Of a stretch of 64,000 bases of DNA, positions 53,601 through 64,000 are shown piece by piece. The position numbers and the translations under genes are program-made. The notes under the pieces were generated by a model. It did no database searches, had not been told where the DNA came from, and worked only from the letters and a program-made list of their open reading frames with translations. The DNA lies in NCBI RefSeq assembly GCF_051401765.1, contig NW_027480440.1, forward strand, positions 4,402,001-4,466,000, written 5' to 3'. Source of the stretch: Calliopsis andreniformis. Taxonomy: Eukaryota; Arthropoda; Insecta; Hymenoptera; Andrenidae. Positions within the stretch are counted from its first letter, which is position 1, and each line of letters begins with the position of its first letter.

Positions 53601-55275
53601 AATCCTCAATCTTCCCATCTTCAATCATCAATACTCAATCTTCAATCCTCAGTCCTCAATCCTCAATGCTCAGTCCTCAATCCAGAATCCTCAATCCTGA
53701 ATCCTCAAGCTTCAGCCCTCAGTCCTCAACAATCAGTTGTCAATCCTCAATCCTCAATAGAATATCATCAATTCACAGATTGCAATACTCAATACTCAAT
53801 CTGCAATCTTCAAATCTCTATCCACAAACATCAATTCTCATCACTCAACCCTCAACACTCAGTCCCAAATCCTCAATATTGAATCCTCAATCCTCAATAC
53901 TCAATCCACAATCCTCAACCTTCAATCCTCAATACTCAATCTTCAATCCTCAATCTTCAATCCGCAATCCTCAGTTCTCAATCCTCGATCGTCAATCTTC
54001 AATCCTCAATACTCAATCTTCAATACTCAATCCTCAATACTCAATCCTCAATCCACATTCTTCAATCCTCATTCTTCAATCCTCAATACCCAATTCTCAA
54101 TCTTCAATCCTCAATCCTCAATCCTCAGTTAGCAATCCTCAATCCTCAATCCTCAGACCTCAGGCATCAATGCTCAACCCTCAGTCCTCGTCCTCAATCC
54201 ACAACCCTCAATCCTCAATCCTCAATCTTCAATCATAAATATTCAATCTTCAATACTCGATACTCAATCCTCAATCCTCAATCCTCAATCCTCAATCTTC
54301 AATCCTCAATCCTCAATCCTCAATCCTCAATCCTCAACCTTCAGTCCTCAACACTCAATCTTCAATCCTCAATCCTCAATCCTCAATCCTCAATCCTCAA
54401 TCCTCAATCCTCAACCCTCAATCCTCAATATTCAATCCTCAATACTCAATCTTCAATCCCCAATCCTCAATCCTCAACCCTCAGACCTCATCGTCAATCC
54501 TCAATTCTCAATCCTCAATCCCCAGTCTTCAGTCCTCAGTACTTAATCTTCAATCCTCAACCCTCAGTCCTCAAACCACAATCCTGAATCCTCAATACTC
54601 AATCTTCAATCCTCAACCTTCAATCCTCAATACTCAATCTTCAATCCTCTATCCTCAATCCTCAATCCTCAATCCTCAATCTTCAATCCTCAATACTCAA
54701 TCTTCAATCCTCAATCCTCAATCCTCAATCCTCAATCCTCAATCCTCAATCCTCAATCCTCAATCGTCAATCTTCAATCCTCAATACTCAATCTTCAATC
54801 CTCAACCCTCAACCCTCAATCCTCAAGCGTCAATCCTCAATCCTCAATCCACAACCCTCAACCCTCAGTCCTCAAACCACAATACCGAATCCTCAATCCT
54901 GAATCCTCAATCTTCAGCCCTCAGTCCTCAACAATCAATCGTCAATCCTCGATCCTCAACAGAATATCGTCAATTCACAGTTTTCAATACACAATCCCCA
55001 TTCTTCAATCTTCAAATCTCAATCCACAAACACCAATTCTCGTCTCTCAACCCTTAACACTCAGTCCTCAATCTTCAATACTCAATCCTCAATCCTCAAA
55101 CTTCAATCCTCAATACTCAATCTTCAATCCTCAATCCTCAATTCTCAATCCTCAATGCTCAATCCTCAATCGTCAATCCTCAATCCCCAATCCTCAACCT
55201 TCAATCCTCAATCCTCAATCCTCAATCCTCAATCCTCAATCTTCAATCCTCAATACCCAATCTTCAATCCTCAAT
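53601..55275 (+). repeat. Block copied at about 60.9-62.58 kb
   Basis: The offset of 7303 is constant at 53463 / 60766, 53666 / 60969, 53756 / 61059, 54958 / 62261 and 55295 / 62598. Visible differences include TCAGACCTCAGGC near 54156 against TCAGGCCTCAGGC near 61457. Islands lie near 53756 and 54958. No gene was seen. Confidence 0.85.
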
Positions 55276-56998
55276 CCTAAATCCTCAATCCTCAATGCTC
55301 AATCCTCAATTCTCAATCTTCAATCCTCAATACTCAATCTGCAATCCTCAATCATCAGTCATCACTCCTCAATCCTCATTCTTCAATCCTCAATACCGAA
55401 TCCGCAATCTTCAATCCTCAATCCTCAATCCTCAATTCTCAATCCTCAATCCTCAGACCCCAGACTTCAAACATCAATACTCAACCCTCAGTCCTCGTCC
55501 TCAATTCACAACCCTCAATCCTCAATCCTCAACCTTCAATCATTAATATTCAATCTTCAATCCTCAATCCTCAGTCCTCAATCCATAACCCTCAATCCTC
55601 AATGTTCAATCCTCAATACCCAATCCTCAGTCTTCAATCCTCAATCCTCAATCCTCAATACTCAATCTTAATCTTCAATCCTCAATACTCAATCTTCAAT
55701 CCTCAATCGTCAATCCTGAATCCTCAATCTTAATCTTCAACCCTCAATACTCAATCCTCAATCCTCAATCCTCAATCATCTATCCTCAGTCCCATATCCT
55801 CAATCTTCAATACTCAATCCTCAATACTCAATCTTCAATCCTCAATCCTCAATCCTCAATCCTCAATCCTCATTCTTCAATCCTCAACACCCAATCCTCA
55901 ATGTTCAATCCTCAACCCTCAATCCTCAATTCTCAACCCTCAATCCTCAATTCTCAACCCTCAATCCTCAATCCTCAGACCTCAAACGTCAATACTCAAC
56001 CCTCAGTCCACGTCCTCAATCCACAACCCTCAATCCTCAATCCTCAATCTTCAATTCTCAATCCTCAATACTCAATCCTCAATCCTCAATCCTCAGTCCT
56101 CAAACCTCAATCCTGAATCCTCAATCCTGAATCCTCAATCTTCAGCCTTCAGTCCTCAACAATCAGATGTCAATCCTCAATCCCCAATAGAATATCATCA
56201 ATTCACAGTTTTCAATAGTCAATACTCAACCTGCAATCTTCAAATCTCTATCCACAAACATCAATTCTCATCATTCAACCCTCAACACTCAATCCCCAAT
56301 CCTCAATCTTCAATCCTCAATCCTCAATCGTCGATCATCAATCTTCAATACTCAATACTCAATCTTCAATCCTCCATCCTCAATCCTCAATCCTCAATCC
56401 TCAATCCTCTATCGTCAGGCTTCAATCCTCAATACTCAATCTTCAATCCTCAATCCTCAATCCTCAATACTCAATCCTCAATACTCAACCATCAATCCTC
56501 AATTCTCAATACTCAATAGAATATCCTGAATTCTCAGGATTCTATACTCAAACCTCAATCCTCAACCCTCAGCCCTCATTCTCAATCCTCAATCCACAAT
56601 CCTCAAACCTCAATCCTCAAGCGTCAGTACGCGTCCTCAATCCTCAAACCTCAATCCTCAATCCTCCCATATTCATTCATCAATACTCAATCTTCAATCC
56701 TCAATCCTCAATCCTCAATGCTCATTCCTCAATCCTCAGTATTCAACACTCAACCGTCAACCATCAGTCCTCAATACTCAATCATCAATCCTCAGTTCTC
56801 AATACTCAATAGAATATACTGAATTCTCATTGTTCAATACTCAATCCACAATATTCAATAATCAAATCTCAATCCACAAACATCAATTCTCATCACTCAG
56901 TCCTCAAAACTCAGTCCTCTCTCTTCAATCCTCCATCCTCAATCCTCAATCCTCAATCCTCAATCTTCACTCCTCAATACCCAATCTTCAATCCTCAA
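55276..56998 (+). repeat. About 1.73-kb tandem duplication, left copy
   Basis: It matches about 57000-58740. The offset is 1724 at 55295 / 57019, 1766 at 55901 / 57667 and 1745 at 56186 / 57931. The steps of +42 and -21 are 6 and 3 heptamers. The +42 is a TCTTCTATCCTCATTCATC piece present near 57487 and also near 63065 but absent near 55755. Islands lie near 56186, 56515 and 56808. Confidence 0.83.
56523..56540. repeat. Island hairpin, copy 6
   Basis: Same perfect 7-bp stem and ATTC loop, in the island near 56515. Confidence 0.85.
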
Positions 56999-58740
56999 TC
57001 CTAAATCCTCAATCCTCAATGCTCAATCCTCAATCCTCAATCTTCAATCCTCAATACTCAATCTGCAATCCTCAATCATCAGTCATCACTCCTCAATCCT
57101 CATTCTTCAATCCTCAATACCGAATCCGCAATCTTCAATCCTCAATCCTCAATCCTCAATTCTCAATCCTCAATCCTCAGACCCCAGACTTCAAACATCA
57201 ATACTCAACCCTCAGTCCTCGTCCTCAATTCACAACCCTCAATCCTCAATCCTCAATCTTCAATCATTAATATTCAATCTTCAATCCTCAATCCTCAGTC
57301 CTCAATCCATAACCCTCAATCCTCAATGTTCAATCCTCAATACCCAATCCTCAGTCTTCAATCCTCAATCCTCAATCCTCAATACTCAATCTTAATCTTC
57401 AATCCTCAATACTCAATCTTCAATCCTCAATCGTCAATCCTGAATCCTCAATCTTAATCTTCAACCCTCAATACTCAATCCTCAATCTTCTATCCTCATT
57501 CATCAACCCTCAATCCTCAATCCTCAATCCTCAATCCTCAATCATCTATCCTCAGTCCCATATCCTCAATCTTCAATACTCAATCCTCAATACTCAATCT
57601 TCAATCCTCAATCCTCAATCTTCAATCCTCAATCCTCATTCTTCAATCCTCAACACCCAATCCTCAATGTTCAATCCTCAACCCTCAATCCTCAATTCTC
57701 AACCCTCAATCCTCAATCCTCAGACCTCAAACGTCAATACTCAACCCTCAGTCCACGTCCTCAATCCACAACCCTCAATCCTCAATCCTCAATCTTCAAT
57801 TCTCAATCCTCAATACTCAATCCTCAATCCTCAATCCTCAGTCCTCAAACCTCAATCCTGAATCCTCAATCCTGAATCCTCAATCTTCAGCCTTCAGTCC
57901 TCAACAATCAGATGTCAATCCTCAATCCCCAATAGAATATCATCAATTCACAGTTTTCAATAGTCAATACTCAACCTGCAATCTTCAAATCTCTATCCAC
58001 AAACATCAGTTCTCATCATTCAACCCTCAACACTCAATCCCCAATCCTCAATCTTCAATCCTCAATCCTCAATCGTCGATCATCAATCTTCAATACTCAA
58101 TACTCAATCTTCAATCCTCCATCCTCAATCCTCAATCCTCAATCCTCAATCCTCTATCGTCAGGCTTCAATCCTCAATACTCAATCTTCAATCCTCAATC
58201 CTCAATCCACAATACTCAATCCTCAATACTCAACCATCAATCCTCAATTCTCAATACTCAATAGAATATCCTGAATTCTCAGGATTCTATACTCAAACCT
58301 CAATCCTCAACCCTCAGCCCTCATTCTCAATCCTCAATCCACAATCCTCAAACCTCAATCCTCAACCGTCAGTACGCGTCCTCAATCCTCAAACCTCAAT
58401 CCTCAATCCTCCCATATTCAATCATCAATACTCAATCTTCAATCCTCAATCCTCAATCCTCAATGCTCAATCCTCAATCCTCAGTATTCAACACTCAACC
58501 GTCAACCATCAGTCCTCAATACTCAATCATCAATCCTCAGTTCTCAATACTCAATAGAATATACTGAATTCTCATTGTTCAATACTCAATCCACAATATT
58601 CAATAATCAAATCTCAATCCACAAACATCAATTCTCATCACTCAGTCCTCAAAACTCAGTCCTCTCTCTTCAATCCTCCATCCTCAATCCTCAATCCTCA
58701 AGCGTCAATCCTCAATCCTCAATCGTCAACCCTCAATCCT
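56999..58740 (+). repeat. About 1.73-kb tandem duplication, right copy
   Basis: Partner of 55276-56998, with islands near 57931, 58260 and 58552. It lacks one CTCAATTCTCAACC-type triplet of heptamers near 57690 that is present near 55930 and 63290. The ACGCGT palindrome in CAGTACGCGTCC is present at 56630, 58374 and 63974. Confidence 0.83.
58268..58285. repeat. Island hairpin, copy 7
   Basis: Same perfect 7-bp stem and ATTC loop, in the island near 58260. Confidence 0.85.
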
Positions 58741-60569
58741 CAGTCCTGAATCCTCAATCCGGAATCCTCAATCCTGAATCCTCAATCTTCAGCCCTCTGT
58801 CCACAACAATCAATTGTCAATCCTCAGACCTCAATGGAATATCCTCAATTCACAGTTTTCAATACTCAATACCCATTCTTCGATCTTCAAATCTCAATCC
58901 ACAAACATGAATTCTCATCACTCAACCCCCAGCACTCAGTCCTCAATATTCAATCCTCAATCCTCAATCCTCAATCTACAATCCTCAATACTCAATCCTC
59001 AATCCTCAATCCTCAATCCTCAATCCTCAATGTTCAATACGCAATACCCAATCCTCAACCTTCAATCCTCAATCCTCAATCCTCAATCCTCAATCCTCAA
59101 TCCTCAATCTTCAATCCTTAATACTCAATCTTCAATCCTCAATCCTCAATCCTCAATCCTCAATCCTCATTCTTCAATCTTCAACACCCAATCCTCAATC
59201 TTCAATCCTCAATCCTCAATCCTCAATTCTCAATCCTCAATCCTTAATCCACAGACCTCAAACATCAATACTCAACCCTCAGTCCTCGTCCTCAATCCAC
59301 AACCCTCAATCCTCGATCCTCAATCATCAATCATCAATATTCAATCTTCAATCCTCAATCCTCAATCCTCAATACTCAATCCTCAATCCTCAATGTTCAA
59401 TCCTCAATACCCAATCCTCAATCTTCAATCCTCAATCCTCAATCCTCAATCCTCAATCCTCAATCCTCAATCCTCAATCCTCAGTCCTCAAACCTCAATC
59501 CTGAATCCTCAATCCTGAAACCTCATTCTTCAGCCCTGAGTCCGCAACAATCAGTTGTTAATCCTCAATCCTCAATAGAATATCCTCAATTCACAGTTTT
59601 CAATACTCAATTCTCAATCTGCAATCTTCAGATCTCAAACGTCATTACTCAACCGTCAGTCCTCGTCCTCAATCCACAATCCTCAATCCTCAATCCTCAA
59701 TCCTCAATCCTCAGTCCTTAAACCTCAATCCTGAATCCTCAATCCTGAATTCTCAATCTTCAGCCCTGAGTCCGCAACAATCAGTTGTCAATCCTCAATC
59801 CTCAATAGAATATCCTCAATTCAGTTTTCAATACTCAATTCTCAATCTGCAATCTTCAGATCTCTATCCACAAACATCAATTCTCATCACTCAACCCTCA
59901 ATACTCAGTCCCCAATCCTCAATCCCGAATCCACAATCCTGAATCCTCAATCTTCAATCCTCAATCCCCAGTCCTCAATCTTCAATCCTCAATGCTGAAT
60001 CCCCAATACTCAATCCTCAGTCCTCAATCCTCAATGCTCAATCCTCAAACCTCAATACTCAACCCTCAATCCTCAATCCACAATCTTCAATCCTCAATCC
60101 TCAATACTCAATCCTCAATCCTCATCCTTCAATCCTCATTCTTCAATCCTCAATACCCAATCCTCAACCTTCAATCCTCAATTCTCAATCCTCAGTTAGC
60201 AATCCTCAATCCTCAATCCTCAGACCTCAGGCATCAATGCTCAACCCTCAGTCCTAGTCCTCAATCCTCAATCCTCAGTCTTCAATCCTCAATACTCACT
60301 CTTCAATCCTCAATCCTCAATACTAAATCCTCAATCCACATTCTTCAATCCTCATTCTTCAATCCTCAATACCCAATCCTCAATCTTCAATCCTCAATCC
60401 TCAATCCTCATTTCGCAACCGTCAATCCTCAATTCTCAGACCTCAGGCATCAGTACACAACCCTCAGTCCTAGTCCTCAATCCACAACCCTCAATCCTCA
60501 ATCCTCAACCTTCAATCCTCAATACTCAATCTTCAATCCTCAATCCTCAATCCTCAATCCTCAATCCTC
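58741..60569 (+). repeat. Block copied from about 50.13-51.70 kb
   Basis: From about 59030 it matches 50151 onward with offset 8879, which becomes 8877 by 59992 / 51115. The change is a 2-bp deletion: TCAATTCAGTTTTC near 59824 in place of TCAATTCACAGTTTTC. Islands lie near 58832 (pivot AATGGAATATCC), 59574 and 59804. It joins the 53.27-kb type sequence near 60570. Confidence 0.82.
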
Positions 60570-60773
60570 AATCCTCAATCCTCAATCCTCAATCCTCAAC
60601 CCTCAATCCTCAATATTCAATCCTCAATCTTCAATCCTCAATCCTCAATCCTCAATCCTCAATCGTCAATCCTCAGTCATCTATCCTCAATCTTCAGTAC
60701 TCAATCCTCAATCCTCAATCCTCAATCCTCAATACTCAACCATCAATCCTCAATTCTCAATACTCAATAGAAT

Positions 60774-60791
60774 ATCCTGAATTCTCAGGAT
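60774..60791. repeat. Island hairpin, copy 8
   Basis: Same perfect 7-bp stem and ATTC loop, in the island near 60766. Confidence 0.85.
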
Positions 60792-63700
60792 TCTATACTC
60801 AAACCTCAATCCTCAACCCTCAGCCCTCATTCTCAATCCTCAATCCACAATCCTCAAACCTCAATCCTCAACCGTCAGTCCTCGTCCTCAAACCTCAACC
60901 CTCAATCCTCAATCTTCCCATCTTCAATCATCAATACTCAATCTTCAATCCTCAGTCCTCAATCCTCAATGCTCAGTCCTCAATCCAGAATCCTCAATCC
61001 TGAATCCTCAAGCTTCAGCCCTCAGTCCTCAACAATCAGTTGTCAATCCTCAATCCTCAATAGAATATCATCAATTCACAGATTGCAATACTCAATACTC
61101 AATCTGCAATCTTCAAATCTCTATCCACAAACATCAATTCTCATCACTCAACCCTCAACACTCAGTCCCAAATCCTCAATATTGAATCCTCAATCCTCAA
61201 TACTCAATCCACAATCCTCAACCTTCAATCCTCAATACTCAATCTTCAATCCTCAATCTTCAATCCGCAATCCTCAGTTCTCAATCCTCGATCGTCAATC
61301 TTCAATCCTCAATACTCAATCTTCAATACTCAATCCTCAATACTCAATCCTCAATCCACATTCTTCAATCCTCATTCTTCAATCCTCAATACCCAATTCT
61401 CAATCTTCAATCCTCAATCCTCAATCCTCAGTTAGCAATCCTCAATCCTCAATCCTCAGGCCTCAGGCATCAATGCTCAACCCTCAGTCCTCGTCCTCAA
61501 TCCACAACCCTCAATCCTCAATCCTCAATCTTCAATCATAAATATTCAATCTTCAATACTCGATACTCAATCCTCAATCCTCAATCCTCAATCCTCAATC
61601 TTCAATCCTCAATCCTCAATCCTCAATCCTCAATCCTCAACCTTCAGTCCTCAACACTCAATCTTCAATCCTCAATCCTCAATCCTCAATCCTCAACCCT
61701 CAATCCTCAATCCTCAACCCTCAATCCTCAATATTCAATCCTCAATACTCAATCTTCAATCCCCAATCCTCAATCCTCAACCCTCAGACCTCATCGTCAA
61801 TCCTCAATTCTCAATCCTCAATCCCCAGTCTTCAGTCCTCAGTACTTAATCTTCAATCCTCAACCCTCAGTCCTCAAACCACAATCCTGAATCCTCAATA
61901 CTCAATCTTCAATCCTCAACCTTCAATCCTCAATACTCAATCTTCAATCCTCTATCCTCAATCCTCAATCCTCAATCCTCAATCTTCAATCCTCAATACT
62001 CAATCTTCAATCCTCAATCCTCAATCCTCAATCCTCAATCCTCAATCCTCAATCCTCAATCCTCAATCGTCAATCTTCAATCCTCAATACTCAATCTTCA
62101 ATCCTCAACCCTCAACCCTCAATCCTCAAGCGTCAATCCTCAATCCTCAATCCACAACCCTCAACCCTCAGTCCTCAAACCACAATACCGAATCCTCAAT
62201 CCTGAATCCTCAATCTTCAGCCCTCAGTCCTCAACAATCAATCGTCAATCCTCGATCCTCAACAGAATATCGTCAATTCACAGTTTTCAATACACAATCC
62301 CCATTCTTCAATCTTCAAATCTCAATCCACAAACACCAATTCTCGTCTCTCAACCCTTAACACTCAGTCCTCAATCTTCAATACTCAATCCTCAATCCTC
62401 AAACTTCAATCCTCAATACTCAATCTTCAATCCTCAATCCTCAATTCTCAATCCTCAATGCTCAATCCTCAATCGTCAATCCTCAATCCCCAATCCTCAA
62501 CCTTCAATCCTCAATCCTCAATCCTCAATCCTCAATCCTCAATCTTCAATCCTCAATACCCAATCTTCAATCCTCAATCCTAAATCCTCAATCCTCAATG
62601 CTCAATCCTCAATTCTCAATCTTCAATCCTCAATACTCAATCTGCAATCCTCAATCATCAGTCATCACTCCTCAATCCTCATTCTTCAATCCTCAATACC
62701 GAATCCGCAATCTTCAATCCTCAATCCTCAATCCTCAATTCTCAATCCTCAATCCTCAGACCCCAGACTTCAAACATCAATACTCAACCCTCAGTCCTCG
62801 TCCTCAATTCACAACCCTCAATCCTCAATCCTCAACCTTCAATCATTAATATTCAATCTTCAATCCTCAATCCTCAGTCCTCAATCCATAACCCTCAATC
62901 CTCAATGTTCAATCCTCAATACCCAATCCTCAGTCTTCAATCCTCAATCCTCAATCCTCAATACTCAATCTTAATCTTCAATCCTCAATACTCAATCTTC
63001 AATCCTCAATCGTCAATCCTGAATCCTCAATCTTAATCTTCAACCCTCAATACTCAATCCTCAATCTTCTATCCTCATTCATCAACCCTCAATCCTCAAT
63101 CCTCAATCCTCAATCCTCAATCATCTATCCTCAGTCCCATATCCTCAATCTTCAATACTCAATCCTCAATACTCAATCTTCAATCCTCAATCCTCAATCC
63201 TCAATCCTCAATCCTCATTCTTCAATCCTCAACACCCAATCCTCAATGTTCAATCCTCAACCCTCAATCCTCAATTCTCAACCCTCAATCCTCAATTCTC
63301 AACCCTCAATCCTCAATCCTCAGACCTCAAACGTCAATACTCAACCCTCAGTCCACGTCCTCAATCCACAACCCTCAATCCTCAATCCTCAATCTTCAAT
63401 TCTCAATCCTCAATACTCAATCCTCAATCCTCAATCCTCAGTCCTCAAACCTCAATCCTGAATCCTCAATCCTGAATCCTCAATCTTCAGCCTTCAGTCC
63501 TCAACAATCAGATGTCAATCCTCAATCCCCAATAGAATATCATCAATTCACAGTTTTCAATAGTCAATACTCAACCTGCAATCTTCAAATCTCTATCCAC
63601 AAACATCAATTCTCATCATTCAACCCTCAACACTCAATCCCCAATCCTCAATCTTCAATCCTCAATCCTCAATCGTCGATCATCAATCTTCAATACTCAA

Positions 63701-63867
63701 TACTCAATCTTCAATCCTCCATCCTCAATCCTCAATCCTCAATCCTCAATCCTCTATCGTCAGGCTTCAATCCTCAATACTCAATCTTCAATCCTCAATC
63801 CTCAATCCTCAATACTCAATCCTCAATACTCAACCATCAATCCTCAATTCTCAATACTCAATAGAAT

Positions 63868-63885
63868 ATCCTGAATTCTCAGGAT
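63868..63885. repeat. Island hairpin, copy 9
   Basis: Same perfect 7-bp stem and ATTC loop, in the island near 63860. Confidence 0.85.
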
Positions 63886-64000
63886 TCTATACTCAAACCT
63901 CAATCCTCAACCCTCAGCCCTCATTCTCAATCCTCAATCCACAATCCTCAAACCTCAATCCTCAAGCGTCAGTACGCGTCCTCAATCCTCAAACCTCAAT

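Larger units (their letters stand above)
322..63870 (+). repeat. Family of about 89 islands centred on AATAGAATAT-like pivots
   Basis: The pivot (AATAG, AATAA, AACAG or close variant followed by AAT) starts near 324, 1394, 2386, 3756, 6211, 7974, 8965, 10062, 11286, 13049, 14042, 15140, 16651, 18342, 19928, 20641, 20894, 21152, 21663, 22026, 22620, 22865, 23102, 23354, 23921, 24577, 25081, 28768, 29020, 29607, 29860, 30118, 30629, 31181, 31418, 31670, 31957, 32718, 33920, 34150, 35030, 36282, 36512, 37392, 37518, 37707, 37987, 38631, 38924, 39511, 39707, 39987, 40638, 40868, 41727, 41852, 42042, 42322, 43301, 44501, 45472, 46151, 47122, 47808, 48778, 49492, 50695, 50935, 51889, 52015, 52204, 52484, 53463, 53756, 54958, 56186, 56515, 56808, 57931, 58260, 58552, 58832, 59574, 59804, 60766, 61059, 62261, 63531 and 63860. 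Spacing is 1-2.5 kb in the first 19 kb and mostly 0.2-1 kb afterwards. Positions are good to a few bases. Confidence 0.85.
1..64000 (+). repeat. Heptanucleotide satellite array, consensus TCAATCC
   Basis: The whole window is a tandem array of a 7-bp unit, TCAATCC on this strand and AGGATTG-phase on the other. The consensus + strand has no G, 3 C, 2 A and 2 T per unit, so the strands are strongly asymmetric. Common single-change variants are TCAGTCC, TCAATCT, TCAATAC, TCAAACC, TCAATTC, TCAACCC, TCAATGC, TGAATCC and TCGATCC. Pure consensus runs are short, about 12 units at most (for example 45247-45330). The order of variants is shared between distant places, so the array grew by copying blocks of many units rather than by adding single units. 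Both window edges lie inside the array. No stretch over 300 bp holds anything else. A satellite of a eukaryotic chromosome is the best reading; the species is unknown. Confidence 0.97.
60570..64000 (+). repeat. Block copied from about 53.27-56.7 kb, cut by the window end
   Basis: The offset is 7303 to 62598 and 7345 at 63246 (the 42-bp piece). Islands lie near 60766, 61059, 62261, 63531 and 63860. The array continues past the last base. Confidence 0.83.

Noticed and set aside
38365..61295. CGATCG and ACGCGT palindromes as regulatory operators
   Set aside because: They are short chance results of TCGATCC, CGTC and GCGTC variants copied with their blocks; no adjacent gene exists to regulate.
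322..63870. Island pivot as a CENP-B box
   Set aside because: AATAGAATAT shares no convincing match with the CENP-B box pattern, and the G-rich part is absent.
1..64000. Heptapeptide period read as a coiled coil or an RNA polymerase II CTD-like tail
   Set aside because: The 7-residue period is only the 7-bp DNA period. The peptide has a proline in each repeat, no clear a/d hydrophobic pattern and no YSPTSPS-like residues.
1..64000. Telomere array
   Set aside because: The unit is not TTAGGG, TTTAGGG, TTAGG or another telomere motif I know, and its high divergence with block duplications does not fit telomerase-made sequence. A subtelomeric position remains possible.
1..64000. tRNA, rRNA or other structured RNA genes
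   Set aside because: The + strand is nearly free of G, so extended pairing is not possible apart from the short island hairpin; no box A/B or rRNA motif was seen.

Overview
The 64 kb window is one uninterrupted satellite array and contains no gene that I can support. The unit on the + strand is a 7-bp repeat, consensus TCAATCC (the same repeat as CAATCCT; the other strand reads AGGATTG). It runs from the first base to the last, so neither edge of the array is in view. No unique-sequence gap, transposon, tRNA, rRNA or ordinary coding sequence was seen. A single-motif array of this length points to a eukaryotic chromosome (heterochromatin, pericentromere or subtelomere). Nothing here identifies the species, and the motif is not TTAGGG-type telomere repeat.

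The + strand shows long open frames, the longest 1118 codons (13239-16595), but these are a by-product of the repeat. Seven is not a multiple of three, so every + frame of the consensus reads the same heptapeptide, SSILNPQ, with no stop. Every - frame meets a TGA each 21 nt. Open frames end where a variant heptamer (TGAATCC, TCAATAG, TTAATCC) creates a stop. No CDS is annotated.

The structure lies in how variant heptamers are ordered. About 89 conserved 'islands', each centred on the heptamers TCAATAG AATATCN, punctuate the array. A full island module is about 210 bp, or 30 consecutive heptamers. The islands look like unrelated sequence but keep the 7-bp register, so they are fossilised heptamers that spread as a block. 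Nine islands from 32.7 kb onward carry a perfect 7-bp inverted repeat around a 4-nt loop, which is unusual on a strand nearly free of G.

The array was built by repeated, nested duplication. 1-19.8 kb: islands 1-2.5 kb apart, with a tandem duplication of about 5.08 kb (5.27-10.27 and 10.34-15.35 kb) and further partial copies. 19.8-23.5 kb: a more decayed stretch with dense islands, copied again at 28.7-31.8 kb. 23.5-28.7 kb: a mosaic of copies of the first 19 kb, with tandem duplications of 1462 bp and 315 bp. 31.8-44.2 kb: a 2.36-kb tandem duplication and related blocks. 44.2-49.1 kb: a tandem triplication with a 1650/1657-bp period. 49.1-64 kb: copies of the 32-44 kb material, including a composite block at 59-64 kb. 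All alignments were done by eye; offsets come from matching rare variant strings.
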